DNA from: Coenobita brevimanus
Lineage: Eukaryota; Arthropoda; Malacostraca; Decapoda; Coenobitidae
Assembly: GCA_032717465.1 (NCBI GenBank)
Contig: CM064653.1
Span: forward strand, 40,769,493-40,833,492
Length of the DNA: 64,000 nucleotides
Reading direction: 5' to 3'
The notes under the pieces were generated by a model. It ran no database searches. It saw only the letters and a program-made list of their open reading frames with translations, and was not told the origin of the DNA. Each line of letters opens with the position of its first letter. Within the stretch, counting starts at the first letter, position 1. Both the position numbers and the translations under genes were made by a program. Of this stretch, positions 46,938 to 59,135 are shown one piece after another.

Positions 46938-47479
46938 TAAAAACGGTGGACTGGGAGGTCAAACGGAGTAACGGGATTCAGTGACATCACACAACACATC
47001 CACTACGCTCAGTCTCAACCAACAGAAAAATAAACTGTGCACATCCATATGCTTAGAATTTCACCATCAACTTATTTACATCACCATCACCATCGTCATC
47101 ATCATCATCATCCTTCCCCACTCAATCTGTCATCCACTGTCTGATGTCTCTCTGAATTAAGCGTGGGCGAAATCAACGAGCAAAGTATCACTACACCCCT
47201 AATAAACAGACACCAAACCTGTACCGTGGATCTGGCGTTCACTTTCCAGGGGTAGGCTGGCTCTTGACGTCTGTTTGAGGGTCGAGGTTCAGGGTGAGAC
47301 GGTGAGAAATATTGACTTCACTACGGAAACGCCTTGACACTTTCACTACGATAACACTATCTTATTCTTGCAGGACAACAGATGGTAAGGTTGGATAAGG
47401 GAATGCCAACTTTGACATGAAGGGAGAAATAAAAAACCTTCGCATGACAGTTAAACCAGTTGGCCATCTCTAACAGTAA
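46936..47479. other. Upstream AGAP intron, nothing certain
   Basis: Holds a short ATC array at 47090-47111; 47310-47380 may be a very decayed piece of the palindromic family. No gene. Confidence 0.45.
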
Positions 47480-48110
47480 CATATTAACTCACACTTCATC
47501 AAACCCTCACACTACACACAAATGAGTCAGTCCTCCCGTTAAAAGTAGCACTTACACTGACGCACTTCCTCACTAAACCCACACACTATACATATATGAA
47601 TTCTCCCGCTAGCAGTACCATTCATAGTGACACATCTCCTGACCAAATCCTCACACTACACGTAAATGAGTTTGCGCTCCGTTAATTATGGCACCACACT
47701 GATAACCACGCTTCCTTACCGCCAGACTAACACTCACACTTCCTCACCAAACCCTCACGCTATACATAAATGAGTTGCTCCTCCTGTTAGAACAGCACTC
47801 ACACTGGCAATCTTACTGCCTCACTATGCCCTCATACTACAAAATATTCACAAATGACTTGGTCTTCCCGTAACAGTAGCACCACACTGACACCCCACTC
47901 CCTCTCCAAACCCTCATACTTTAGGAAAATAAGTTAGTCTTGCCGAAACAGTACCTCTCACAACACTGGCACTTACTGAACAGTCGCACCATATTAACAC
48001 ACACACTTCTTAGTCAAACCCTCACACTACACATAACAGCAGCACTCACACCGACACTCCCGTAAACAGTAGCACTACACTGACACCTCCTCACCCACCC
48101 CACGCACGAC
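47480..48110. repeat. Decayed ~90-bp tandem repeat, about seven copies
   Basis: ACCAAACCCTCACACTACAC, ATAAATGAGTT, TCCTCCCGTTAACAGTAGCA and CACACTGACAC return in that order from unit to unit with strong divergence. Confidence 0.8.
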
Positions 48111-48775
48111 TTCTCTTATCTTATCAGGTCAGTGATATGGATAACAACTCCCAGGTCACGACTCTATGCTATTTACAATCCGATTACGTGGCATGTGGCT
48201 TCTCGGTTCATGATTTTTGGGGAAGTACACGTGGTTATCATAATCCTCAAATTTTTGTATGTGAGAGGGGAGGTTTGTTAATGAGGAAAGAGACGGTGGA
48301 GTATAAAAGAGATAGGTGGTAGAACGACTTGATCCTGAGATGAGAGAAGGTGGAGAGGATAAGTGAGAGATGGTGAAGAGGTGTGACTCAAAGGAAAGAT
48401 GGTCAGGACGTTTGATCAAGAGAAGACAGATGGCGGAGAAGATTATAACAGAGAGATAGGAGAAGATTATAACAGAGAGATGGGAGAGGACACACAGCTC
48501 TCAGAACGTCCAACAATTGTACCATATAAGATGAAGTTTAGTGAAAGACTGGAGAAGAGTGGGACTGGGGGTAGAAAATGACAAGAGCTCTCATATTCAT
48601 TACACAGTTACGCTGATGTGAGATGTGGTTTGGTGAAAGATGAGAGAAAAACGATGGCGGGCAGAATAACAGAGGAGAACTTATATCACGGGTCAGGGAG
48701 AGGCTAGAACATTAATTTCCTCTTGCCTGCCTCCATGCTTCCCACCTAATAAAACAAGATAGCTGGTCTGGTGGG
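48111..48775. other. Upstream AGAP intron, purine-rich
   Basis: Contains a 24-bp direct duplication (GAGAAGATTATAACAGAGAG at 48436 and 48461). No gene recognised. Confidence 0.5.
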
Positions 48776-48812
48776 GTTGGGTGGGGTGGGGTGGGGTGGG
48801 GTGGGGTGGGGT
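48771..48812. repeat. (GTGGG)n pentanucleotide array
   Basis: GTGGG repeated about eight times on the plus strand; strong G-quadruplex potential. A second such array is at 59100. Confidence 0.95.
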
Positions 48813-48911
48813 GGGGAGTGGGAGGGTGAGAAAAGAGAGTGGGATGGGGCGAAAGCGAGTGGGAGGACCGGATTGAAAGAGGGGGGGGGAAGATGGGGAC
48901 GGAGGAAAACG

Positions 48912-49127
<216 letters not shown>

Positions 49128-49329
49128 GACCGGTTACTCAAGCAGGTAGGAGTGGGGGCGGGGAGCGTGCCTTGAATAACGAAAAACCAAACCAAAACTA
49201 ATGACACAAACACCATGCCTAATACGAAAGTACACATCTTTTTTTTTTTAATGGAGAGGCTGTACCCTTTCTATTTTCTATACCTTTAATAAAAGTAATA
49301 GAGAGAGGGCGACAGGCGTAATCTCCAGT

Positions 49330-50310
49330 GGTTTTGTGGGGCTGGATGGTGGTGATGGAAGGAGGGGATAGGGAGGTGGTGTGTGGTGGCGGTGAGCAGG
49401 AGTGATTGTGATTGTGGCGGTGGTGGTAGTACGCTGGAGTGTGAGTGAGAAGTGGTTGTGGTGGTAATGGTGAATAGGAGGAGTGGTTGTAGTGGTGGTG
49501 AATGGGGGAAGTGGTTGTGGTAGTGGTGAGTGGGAGAAGTAATTGTGGTGGTGGTGAATGGGAGAAGTGGTTGTGGTGGTGGTGAATGGGAGAAGTGGTT
49601 GTGGTGAATGGAAGGAGTGGTTATGGTGGTGGTGAGTGGGAGGAGTGGTTGTGGTGGTGGTGAATGGAAGGAACGGTTGTGCTGGTGGTGAGTGGGAGTG
49701 GTTGTGATGGTGGTGAATGGGAGGAGTGGTTTTGGTGGTGGTAAGTGGGAGGAGTGGTTGTGGTGGTGGTGAATGGGAGGAGTGGTTGTGGTGGTGGTGA
49801 GTGGGCGGAGTGGCTGTGGTGGTGGTGAATGGAAGGAACGGTTGTGATGGTGGTGAGTGGGAGTGGTTGTGGTGGTGGTGAGTGGGAGGAGTAGTTGTGG
49901 TGGGTGACAGGTGTTGTTGTGGTGGTGGTAGTGCGTGGGAGAAGTGATGGTGCAGGTGCGTGGGTAAGTGGCAGTGATTGTGGTGGTGGTGGTGGTGTGT
50001 GGAAGTGGAGGGTGTGGGAGGCTGTGATGGAGCTGGCAGGGAAGAATGATGGTGTGTGGGAGGACTAGTGTTGCTGGTGTGTGGGTGAATGGGTGGTGTG
50101 GTGGAAGTGTGTGACAGAGATGGTATTGGTGAGGTACCGATTATGGTGGTGTGTGGGTAGGACAGTGATGGTGGTGGTGTGTGGCTCCAATGGTTGTGGT
50201 TATGTGACAGTGAGGGAGTGGTGGTGGCTGTAGTTGTAGCGGTGGTGTATGGATATGGAAGTGAGGAAGTGGTGTCGTGGTGCAGTGGTGATGGTGGTGG
50301 GTGATTGGTT
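49330..50310. repeat. ~28-bp GGTGGT-rich minisatellite, about 1 kb
   Basis: GAGTGGTTGTGGTGGTGGTG plus AATGGGAG is the core unit (28 bp at 49752-49780); more than twenty copies, best kept at 49500-49900, decayed on both sides. Confidence 0.9.
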
Positions 50311-50915
50311 TTGATGAGGAAAGAGTATTATTGATTAGACTGAAAGGCGGTAACACGGAACATTGACCGGTGGAAATGCTGACGACAAAGCTCTAGACTC
50401 TGCCCCTAATTACAGATAAGGGTGTAGAAAGTACCTGACTACCGAACACCTACAGATACGAAACTCTAGATCGAATGACGCAAACATGATAACGTCCACC
50501 ATTATCATCATCATCGTCATCATTATCACATGCAGGAATGCGGTCAATACTTCTTTTACACATCAGGGGTTTTGAATTAACGAAGCGAGATCACAACCCT
50601 GCCAACCTGCTTAAATATAACGGTTGGCTAAGTATAATCACACTGGGTTTTGTCACACTTGAAAGTCAATATAAAGAATTATTAGACGGCAACCATACAA
50701 CTAAACAAAGACACACAGGGCGATTTTCTTCAGCTGAGGGAATATCTTCTGTCCATGGGTTCAAAACTGAGCCTACTAATAACTCTTGTAATAACCTACA
50801 AATTTTTTTTTTCTCTCACTGGCTTACAGTATAACAATGTGGATCCTGCCATAAAAAAAATTCCCAAGCTCGTTGATGGATATGAAAGCTTCACGTTACG
50901 ACACCGTACATTAAT
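50311..50915. other. Upstream AGAP intron, nothing recognised
   Basis: Mixed, AT-rich sequence; no gene or repeat recognised. Confidence 0.5.
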
Positions 50916-51003
50916 AATAATGATGATGATGACGATAATAATAATAATAATAATAAATAATAATAATAATAATAATAAAAATAACAAGAACAACAACAAC
51001 AGT
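50916..51003. repeat. (AAT)n / (ATG)n / (AAC)n microsatellite cluster
   Basis: Trinucleotide runs side by side: ATG, ATA/AAT, AAC. Confidence 0.95.
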
Positions 51004-51119
51004 AATGGGCCGTTGTAACTGCATGTACGTGAATACAATATAAATTTATCTACCTATCTATCTATAACAATCCATCTATTAAATATCTATGTATGTCCGT
51101 ATGTATTCGTCTGTTCTAT

Positions 51120-51950
51120 CACCCTGACTGAAAGGAAGAGGGAGGAAAGAAGAGAAGTGGGGGATGAGAGAGGACAAGTGGGAGGGAGGAGAGGGAAGAG
51201 AAGATGAGAGACAAAAGGGAAGAGGAATAATTAGTGGGGCCGACTCGACACCATTCGTTAGGAGACAGTGGAGAAGCGGGGGGCAGGAAGGGGAGAAGAG
51301 GGGGGGGGGACTGGGGAGGCTGAAGAGAAGTGGGAGGAGGGGCAAGGAAGAGAATTTGGAGGAGAAGGAAGAAAGAGAGGAGGGGAGGAGAAGGAGAAAA
51401 GAGGAGGGCTAAAGAGGAGAACTGGGGGAGAGAAGAAGAGGGGGAAGGGAGGTAATATAAGAAAATGGGGGTGGAGGGATAAACAGGAGAAGAAGGATGG
51501 ATGAGAAGAAACTAAAGAAGGAGGGAGGAGGAGGAAAGAAGAGAAAGGGGAGGGATAAGGATAAGGGAAAAATGAAGGAAGAAGCGACAATTTATTAAGA
51601 AGAATAAGAATGAGGGAGGAGGAGGAGTAGAGATGAAATGAAGAGGGTTAAAGATGATAAAGAGGTGGGTGGAAGGATACACAGGAAAATTAAGAAAAGC
51701 TAAAAATATATGGGAGAAAGAGGGACGAGGGATGAAGAGAACGAAGAGTGTTGAGGTCACAGCTGAGCTGAGAGGTGTGAAGGGGTAAGAAGAAAAGCAA
51801 AAGGGAAGAAGAAATCAAATGAAAGAGTGTACAATAAACGATAGAGAGAAGAGGAGAGGAGACCTGAGAGGAGAGGAGAGGAGACCAGAGAGGAGAGGAG
51901 ACCCAGACAGTAGAGGAGTGGAGGGATGGAAGAGGAGGGCGACAAGGAGG
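51120..51950. repeat. Purine-rich strand block
   Basis: About 0.8 kb of A/G-rich plus strand (GGAGGAGAAGG words; GAGAGGAGAGGAGACC direct repeats at 51853-51905). Frames on both strands are artefacts. Confidence 0.75.
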
Positions 51951-52740
51951 GTACAGGAGTGATATGCTCATTAAAATCAGAGTTGCCCTGGAAACGTAAC
52001 GATCTCACGTATGTATGTACTAGCATATGCTTCACAACTTTAAAAATATTTCTTCGTTCCTGCTCAACACGAATTTCTCACGCAGTACCATATTCGGAGG
52101 ACCAGTACATTATATTATGGTATTCACATTACTCAAAAGTTCACTGCCCAATCCCTAAAAGACATATAATCAACACCGATACAAATAATTCCATCTGTTT
52201 CACTAGAACCCTTCCACCAACATTACTACTACTACTTCTACTACCACTACAACTACTACTACTACCACCATTACTATTGTGCTAAAACGCGTCCGCCAAT
52301 TGTTATCATCACAATACGCAGGCCTACTCCCATCACCATTATTATTACTAGCGGTGGGGCCCTCCGGAGAAATTAAGAAAGGGGGCGGGACGGTCTGACT
52401 TGGCCCTCCAACCACTCCTCCACCCCCAGCAGGCTCCTCCATTGTGGGGTCGAGGCGAGACAATGCTCCTCCATACCGCCGATATCCCCCACTCACCAGA
52501 ATTGGATGCTTACTCCCACGCTGCGATGCTACCAGTAAACCTCTCAACCTCCACTATCTTCAAGCATAATTAACTATAATATTACCATCACATTATTCTA
52601 TCCAAACCTAACCTTCTTTATAATCACATTACACAACAATCACATAATTGCTACAGTTAATTATTATCATTATATACTGCCACTCCACATTTACCATTAT
52701 AACCACAACATACAACAATATCAGTCTCTCCAGAACAATT
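51951..52740. other. Upstream AGAP intron, nothing recognised
   Basis: AT-rich with an ACT/CTA trinucleotide run at 52220-52275 and a GC-richer stretch at 52340-52470. No gene recognised. Confidence 0.5.
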
Positions 52741-52744
52741 TACA

Positions 52745-53030
52745 CTGAGTTCACAATTCACATGATCATCCACAAAGCCTTAACAATATCCACAACACCC
52801 ACATGACTTCACATAACATCCACATATATCTAAAAGATCCACAAGGAGTCCACAACATCCACACATCCTCTAAAAAACCCACAGTGCCTTAAAAACATTC
52901 ACACAGCCTTTACAACATCTACACAGCCTCTATAAATCCCCAACGCCTCTAAAACATCCATGAGGACTCCACAACATCCACAAAGCTCTAAAACATCCAC
53001 AACACAAGCCAACATTAGCGTTAAGTCTCA
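52745..53030. repeat. Decayed ~23-bp minisatellite
   Basis: ACATCCACAAAGCCTCTAAA and variants (CACAACATCCAC, CATTCACACAGCCTTTACAA) recur about twelve times. Confidence 0.8.
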
Positions 53031-53139
53031 GCGCAACATAACTTGAGGGTACTAATCAATATCGAGTGCATCTCAAGTACTTTTTTCCCCTCGGGCTACA
53101 CTCGGCGGCGTCTCCCTCTGGGCCTACACCCTCCCTCAG

Positions 53140-53360
53140 CCACGACATTCACTCCCCAGTACATTTCTACACTCTCAGCCATGACATTCACTCCCCAGTA
53201 CACTTTTACACCCTCTCTCACCCACGACATTCACTCCCCTTTACACTTCTACACCCTTTCTGAACCACGACATTCACTCCCCTTTACACTTCTACACCCT
53301 TTCTGAACCACGACATTCACTCCCCAGTACACTTCTACACCCTCTCTCAACCACGTCACT
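53140..53360. repeat. 43-bp minisatellite, about five copies
   Basis: CACGACATTCACTCCCCTTT then ACACTTCTACACCCTTTCTG; exact period 43 bp between 53223 and 53266. Confidence 0.95.
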
Positions 53361-54023
53361 CTTTCCCCATCCTCTTCTCTATCTCCTTTCTACATCCTCT
53401 CTCTCACCACACTTCTATATCGAACTACAACACTTCTTTCTAACCCTCTTCCTCACAAACCTTGAACACCCTTTTTCATCCACGACTTTCCTTACCCAGT
53501 ACTCTTCTACACTCTCAAACTACGGCACTTTTTCCCTATCCTCTCTCCCACCACCACTCTACATCCTCTCCACCATTCCACTACTTCTCCACCTTCTTCC
53601 CCACTACCATTCTACACAATCCTAATTACATCGCCTTAAGCTCAGCGTCTCCACGGGTATAATATAATGTAGACTTCATATCTCTGAATTAATACACGTG
53701 CTCCGTTCTTCTGTGCATCACTACTAAATTCTACAATCTGTTATCGCCACCTACACCCCACCTACACCCTTCTACCTAGCCAACGCCCTGTCACTGCCAA
53801 TCTACACCTTGTTATAGTATCCACCTACGTCCTACTATCACCAACTTGTAAGCCCTGCCACTCCCCATGTGCGCCCCACCTACACCCCATCATCACTATA
53901 CACCCAGCCACATCCACGTCATATATACAACACACTAACTCTGTTCTGTGTGTGTGTGTGTGTTTTTTTTTAATCAGCCAAATCATCATTATTACATTAA
54001 GAAAACTCGCCACAGCAAAGTAC

Positions 54024-54025
<2 letters not shown>
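53361..54025. other. Upstream AGAP intron, C/T/A-rich
   Basis: Plus strand poor in G; repeats of CACTTCTACA type continue in weak form. No gene recognised. Confidence 0.5.
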
Positions 54026-54058
<33 letters not shown>

Positions 54059-54082
54059 ACCCCCCCCCCTCTCTCTCTCTCA
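54026..54082. repeat. (CT)n with C-run
   Basis: CT array, a run of nine C, and CT again. Confidence 0.95.
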
Positions 54083-54234
54083 GGAATCAGACCCACATCT
54101 TTACCTAATTGGACCCAGGAAAAAAATGTACCCTTTCCCCCTGCGGACTTGACAATGCGGCGATACGGAGGCACAATGGCGGGGAAGGTATGTGAATGTT
54201 AAGTACCCTCATAGCTGCCTGATATGCCCTCGGA

Positions 54235-54545
54235 CCCTGCCTACCTACCTAACCGCTTACCAACTTACCTATATACCTACCAACGAACCAACTTACCTAC
54301 CAAACCGCTTACCAACTTACCTATCTACCTATCAGCGAACATACCTACCTACCCGCTTACCAACTTTATTTACCTACCAGTCACCATACCTACCTACCAG
54401 CGAACCTACCCACCTACCTGTCTAACTACCCAACAACCAACTTCCTTATCTACCTATTAACTAACGTATCCACTTTCCTGCTTACCCAATATTCAACCAA
54501 CTTGCCTACCTACCAATTAACAAGCCTACCTTCCATTACGCTTCC
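54235..54545. repeat. CCTA/CTTA-based minisatellite
   Basis: CTTACCAACTTACCTATCTACC-type units (written in part) with ACCGCTTACCAACTTACCTA repeated three times; derived from a CCTA tetranucleotide. Confidence 0.88.
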
Positions 54546-55335
54546 TACCTCGTACCTAATCCAGACTCTATTTTCTACAAACCATTAAGTCTAACAATAC
54601 TACTGTAATAATATAGCTACCAATTTTCTAACTAAGCAATCATTCTGCGTAACGATAACACTCCCAATATGCAAATCTACTACTTACGCAGTTCACCCGA
54701 GAACTTGCAGTCTGTCCGCCCGATCTCGGTTCCTTTTATAACGGCCATTTATTCTAATATCTCCCGCCATCATTAAAACTAGAATGTCAATCCACTTCTG
54801 GTTTTTGCTCGCTCATACATTTTTCGTGTTATTTCATTACATTACCCTTACCCTTGGCGTTAACTTGTACAACTGTTTGATAGAGCAGTACAAAGCTGGC
54901 ATTCCAAACTTTCTTTTCATGTATGACCGCTGCGAGGTGTATACCTTGCACGTACCTGCTAACTGCAGAATACCTTTGCTGTCTTTTAATAACCCATTCC
55001 CTACTTGGACAGGGCATATTTAGATCCCCCTATCAATTATCTTGTGTGACTCCAGCTTTAGTGAAGATGTCTGTGGGGGTGATGAGATACCTCTCCCCCT
55101 CAAATAAACTTCTCAGTGGAGGGACTGAGCTACAGGTACAGGTTACTGAATATATATATATATACAAACACTAATATTTTCAAAGATTTTGAACGTTCTT
55201 CTGTCCCACTCGAGGGATGCGACGGTGTGGTGGTGAAGGGCAAGTACTCGAGGGCCTGGTGTGTGTTTACCACTGAGGAGTGGCTGGCAAGGCACTGACT
55301 GGGGTTGGGTGGCAGGGTCATATGTGGGGCTGGTA
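54546..55335. other. Upstream AGAP intron, nothing recognised
   Basis: AT-rich mixed sequence; a short TA run at 55150. No gene recognised. Confidence 0.5.
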
Positions 55336-56575
55336 GGTGAAAAGCCCGTAGGATAAGAGGGGATGTGGGAAGGTAGGGGTGTGGAGAAAAGGGCTACGTC
55401 AGTAATTCAAGGGGAGGAAAGGAAAGGGAAATTGGTAGTCTGGAAAGAAGAGGGAAACGGGATGTTGTAAGAAAATAAAGGATATGGGAAGAGCTGAAAG
55501 AGGGTGAAAAGCTTGGGAGAAGCGGAAGATGTACAAAAATAAGACAAGGACGTGAGAGGAGAGATTGATGGAGAGGGATGTGAGAGACGAAAAATGGAAA
55601 GCATTGAACGAGAGGAAAGAGAGGGATACGAGTGGAAGAAAAAGTAGTTGGAAAAATGGACGGTAATCCATATGGAACACTTACTGCGGGAGAGAGTACA
55701 GGAAAGGGAAGGTGGTGGGAAAGGTGACAATGAGTGACAGGGACGGCCAAGAGAGGCATCGAGGGGGGTGGAAAGAAGGGAATAGGTAGGGGGTAAACGG
55801 TGACTGACTGACAGGACAGAGGTGTGGCCGTGGGGGAGAGGTAAGGGAGGGGATAAAGAGGGGAATCGAGTGGGTGGAGGAAAGGTGATAAGTATGTAGT
55901 GGGTAAAAAGTAACGACTGAGTGGGTATAGGTGAGGAGGGAGGGTGGTAGAGGGGGGAGGGCGGATGAATACTGAGAGGCATAGTAGGGAGAAAGACAGA
56001 GAGGAGAGAGAGGGAAACGAGCGTGGAAGACGAAGTGAGGATGGAAAAGGACTCAAGGAGGGTGGTGGAAGGATGTAACTGGTGGGGCGTAAACGGTGAC
56101 TGACTGAGAGGGTTGAGGTGAAAGGAGAATGTTAGAAAAAGAAAGGAGTACTCTATGGGTCAAAGACATGGAGAGAAAAGTACGAAAGAGGTGAATAAAT
56201 ACTGAGAGGACAGAACAGAGAGAGAAGTAAAGACGATGAAGAGGCAGGAAAAGGGACTGGAAATGCGTATAAGGGAGGGGATAGGTAGGCAGGGACAAAA
56301 TGGTGACTGACTGACAAGGCAGAAGTGAAAGGGGGAGGGAGGCGGTAGAAGGGAGGGGTGAATGAATACTGAGAGGTCAGAGTACGAGTAGGCAGGCAGG
56401 GAGGTAAGAGATGGGGATAGGTAGGCAGGGGTAAACGGTGACTGACTGAGAAGCTAAAAGTGACGGGTGGGGAGGCAGAGGGAAGGATGAATGAATACTG
56501 AGACAACAGAGTAGGTAGGTAAGTAGGTAAGAAGGGAGGGAGGTACGGGAAGGGATGGTCTGGCTGTGAGTGGCA
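55336..56575. repeat. Purine-rich block with GGTGACTGACTGA tandem units
   Basis: A/G-rich plus strand. GGGTAAACGGTGACTGACTG at 55793, 56087 and 56430, with variants at 55902 and 56294, each followed by an aggtgaaagg-like stretch and AATACTGAGAGG; a decayed tandem repeat of about 110-200 bp. Confidence 0.78.
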
Positions 56576-56714
56576 TTCTGAGTCACATCTCCGTAAAATT
56601 ATCCTGGGTGAAGAATTTAATTTTCCCACTGCCTTCCTTCTTGTCCTTCATTTTTATTCTAATGAGCTGGATTAAAATTTCCTGCTATTATACTTGCCGG
56701 CTGATTTAATTTGG

Positions 56715-56930
56715 GTTAACCTCTTCAGCCCGTGGTCGAGTTTTTTTTATTTTATTTTATTTTTAGCTTATTTTTGCTGCTAATAGACGATTTTATTCAG
56801 CGTAGGAGAAACTTTCAGAATCGGAGGGATTTGATACAGCCTTCAATATCTCCTTAACCACTCGAGGTCCTTTTTTTTTTTTCCAACTAGATTAAATCGT
56901 CTGGAGAAAAGCTACTAGGAATTAAAACAG
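56715..56930. mobile_element. Palindromic MITE-like repeat copy
   Basis: AGACGATTTTATTCAGCG at 56788 and AGATTAAATCGTCTGGAG near 56888-56905 pair as arms; the middle reads CAGCCTTCAATATCTCCTTA. T-runs at 56738 and 56872. Confidence 0.72.
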
Positions 56931-57254
56931 AAAATGACGTCACAGTAGTTAATATGTAAGTACCGTCTAATGTAAAAGGCAGTGAGAGAGAGATGTGGGG
57001 AAGAGAGAGGGGAGAGAGAGAGAGCATCAACATTAATATTTCCCCTCACACAGCCCAAGTAGATGATGACTCTGCTTCCCCTCAGCAATCATCTCGCTCC
57101 ATCCCCTCTCACCCTCTCCATCTTCTGTTACAAACCACCCTTCCGTCTCTACCCTCTCCTCAGAAGCCTCTCTCACCCTAAGCTTCTTAACCTTAGCCAA
57201 CGTATATTCCTGTTACTGTTTCTGGATCTGCCTTTCCCATGTATTGGTGAGAAT

Positions 57255-57286
57255 CGGGTTGTAATGATGATGATGATGATGATGAT
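57255..57286. repeat. (ATG)n microsatellite
   Basis: ATG repeated about seven times. Confidence 0.9.
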
Positions 57287-57299
57287 AACTGCTATATAA

Positions 57300-57800
57300 T
57301 CTCATCACCCCCTCCCCTTCCAATTTTCATGATCTTAACTTTCTTGTATTTCTAATTTTATCTCCACCTTTCGTGTCTCGAACTTCTCGTATTTCTCCTC
57401 TCTACCCCACCTTATTCTTCGTGCCCCCTGTTACGCACCTCCTCCTTTCCAGCATGTCCCCCCTCTACACTTCCCCTTCAATCATATCCCCCTGTACACC
57501 TCCTCCCCTTCTTCCAGTATGTACCCCTCCCTCGCCCCCCTCTTCCAGCATGTCCCCCTCTATGCTCCCCACACCTTCCAGCGTGTCTCGCCTCCCGCTA
57601 TCCCCTGCCAGCACGTTCCCCTGTACACACCCCCTTTCCAGAATTACCCTCCATTTCCAGTATATCCCCCTTTACCCCCCCCCTCTCCTCCCGTAGCAGG
57701 GACTGTGCCAAATAGCCCTATAAACCCGGGTGAGAGCCCCTCTGCGCCTCATCACACCCCGCCCTCTGCACCCCGCCTCGCACTCCTATTACATACGCGT
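57300..57800. repeat. Pyrimidine-rich block with TTCCAGCATGTCCCC units
   Basis: TTCCAGCATGTCCCCCTCTA-like units recur at 57447, 57510, 57543, 57580 and 57650; decayed minisatellite. Confidence 0.7.
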
Positions 57801-57854
57801 CTCATAAGCATCCAACACTTGCTCTGACTGATCACCCCCGCACAACATACCTTC

Positions 57855-58230
57855 ATTCTTTTGCTGTGCAGGTGAACAGAGTCGGAAGAAGTGAGTCAGG
57901 ATACAATACTTATGGTTCAAACTCCCCTCAAGCCTCCACCACTTGCTCTAATTTATATCCACACACTATACCTACCTTCCTTCCTTCCTTTGCTTTGTAG
58001 GTGAATAGAATTGGCATTTCCTCCAATTTATCTTAACATACTCATTCGCTCTGCAGGTGAATAAAATCGGTAGCAGCTAGTCAGGGTAAAACTCATATTA
58101 GCTCCTCTCATAATCCTGTCACACCTGAACTCATCCCCTCACAATACCTTTATCTCCGCACGACATCCCTTCACCTTTTCACTGTGCAAATTTCGCTCAG
58201 GTGAACACAATCGGCAGCAGGTGACAAAAA
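57855..58230. repeat. Decayed tandem units with TGCAGGTGAATAAAATCGG
   Basis: TGTGCAGGTGAACAGAGTCG (57862), TTTGTAGGTGAATAGAATTG (57995), TCTGCAGGTGAATAAAATCG (58051) and CGCTCAGGTGAACACAATCG (58193). Each has a 3'-splice-like C/T tract before CAG and a donor-like GTGAA after it, on the plus strand only. Confidence 0.7.
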
Positions 58231-58939
58231 CGAAATATTTACAAACGACTCTCGTTGTTTTAACACTTTTCACTCCATCTGCACACATAACTTCAACCTC
58301 TTTATAAGAATATCCACAAAAGGACAACAGCAGTATGAATTATGAGGAGGAAATGTGTTTAGAATAAGAAGAGGAAGTTATGGAAAAAGAGGCAGCAGTA
58401 CCCTAGCGAAGTATATAAAAGATAAGTAAGAGTGGGCGAGGATACAGAAGAAGGAGAGGGGAGATGAACAACGGAGGAAAACAAGATATAGGAAAAAAAT
58501 ATTAATGATTTTTGATAGTTTATATTCTGGCAAGCGAGCATAAAACGACTGATTAGAAGAACAGTTATAACCTGGTGGTCCGTTACGCCTGATGATCTTA
58601 AAACTCTCTTACTCGTTGGAATATATCAGACATCTTAAAACATAAATCTCTATTATACAATTCTTGTACTGCATAACGTGGATTCAAGTGGTATACGGCG
58701 AGAGAAGCGAGCAGCTGTGACGACACAAACTGATCACATCAAGTCGCTCTACTTCAGAAGCACCCCATAGAAAAAAAGGATGAGACTGGGACGAGCTGGG
58801 GGCTGCGATGATATCAAGGTGGCTCAGATGTCGACAATGAGGCCAGTCGTAAGGGTGGGGTCTGGCGTCGACACCTCAGTGGCCAGGGTCGCTAGCGGCT
58901 ACTGTTCTTTCATGCCCAGGCGGGGTGGGATGGTGTGGA

Positions 58940-59135
58940 GTAAGTAGGGTAGGGTAGAGATGTAGTAGGGTAGAGCAGAGTAAGGATACGGTAGGGCAGA
59001 GTTACCAATGGGTGGGGTCGAGTTAGGATATAGTGAAGTGGGGAGAAGGGTGAAGAACTGGGTAGGGTATTGGAGGGCAGGGCATGGTGAGACTGGGTAA
59101 GGTGGGGTGGGGTGGGGTGGGGTGGGGTGGAATGG
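58940..59135. repeat. GGTA-rich repeat ending in (GTGGG)n
   Basis: GTAGGGTAGAG-type words repeat from 58940, then GGGGT pentamers from about 59100 to 59131. Confidence 0.85.

Noticed and set aside
46936..47480. Possible further copy of the palindromic repeat near 47310
   Set aside because: Only short words match (ACTTCACTACG, TTATTCTTGCAGGAC); arms cannot be aligned.
53140..53360. CRISPR-like array
   Set aside because: Units are contiguous without unique spacers, and the sequence is from an animal genome; it is a minisatellite.
54784..55023. 79-codon plus-strand frame with a hydrophobic start
   Set aside because: No homology that I recognise, AT-rich intron context, no exon partner.
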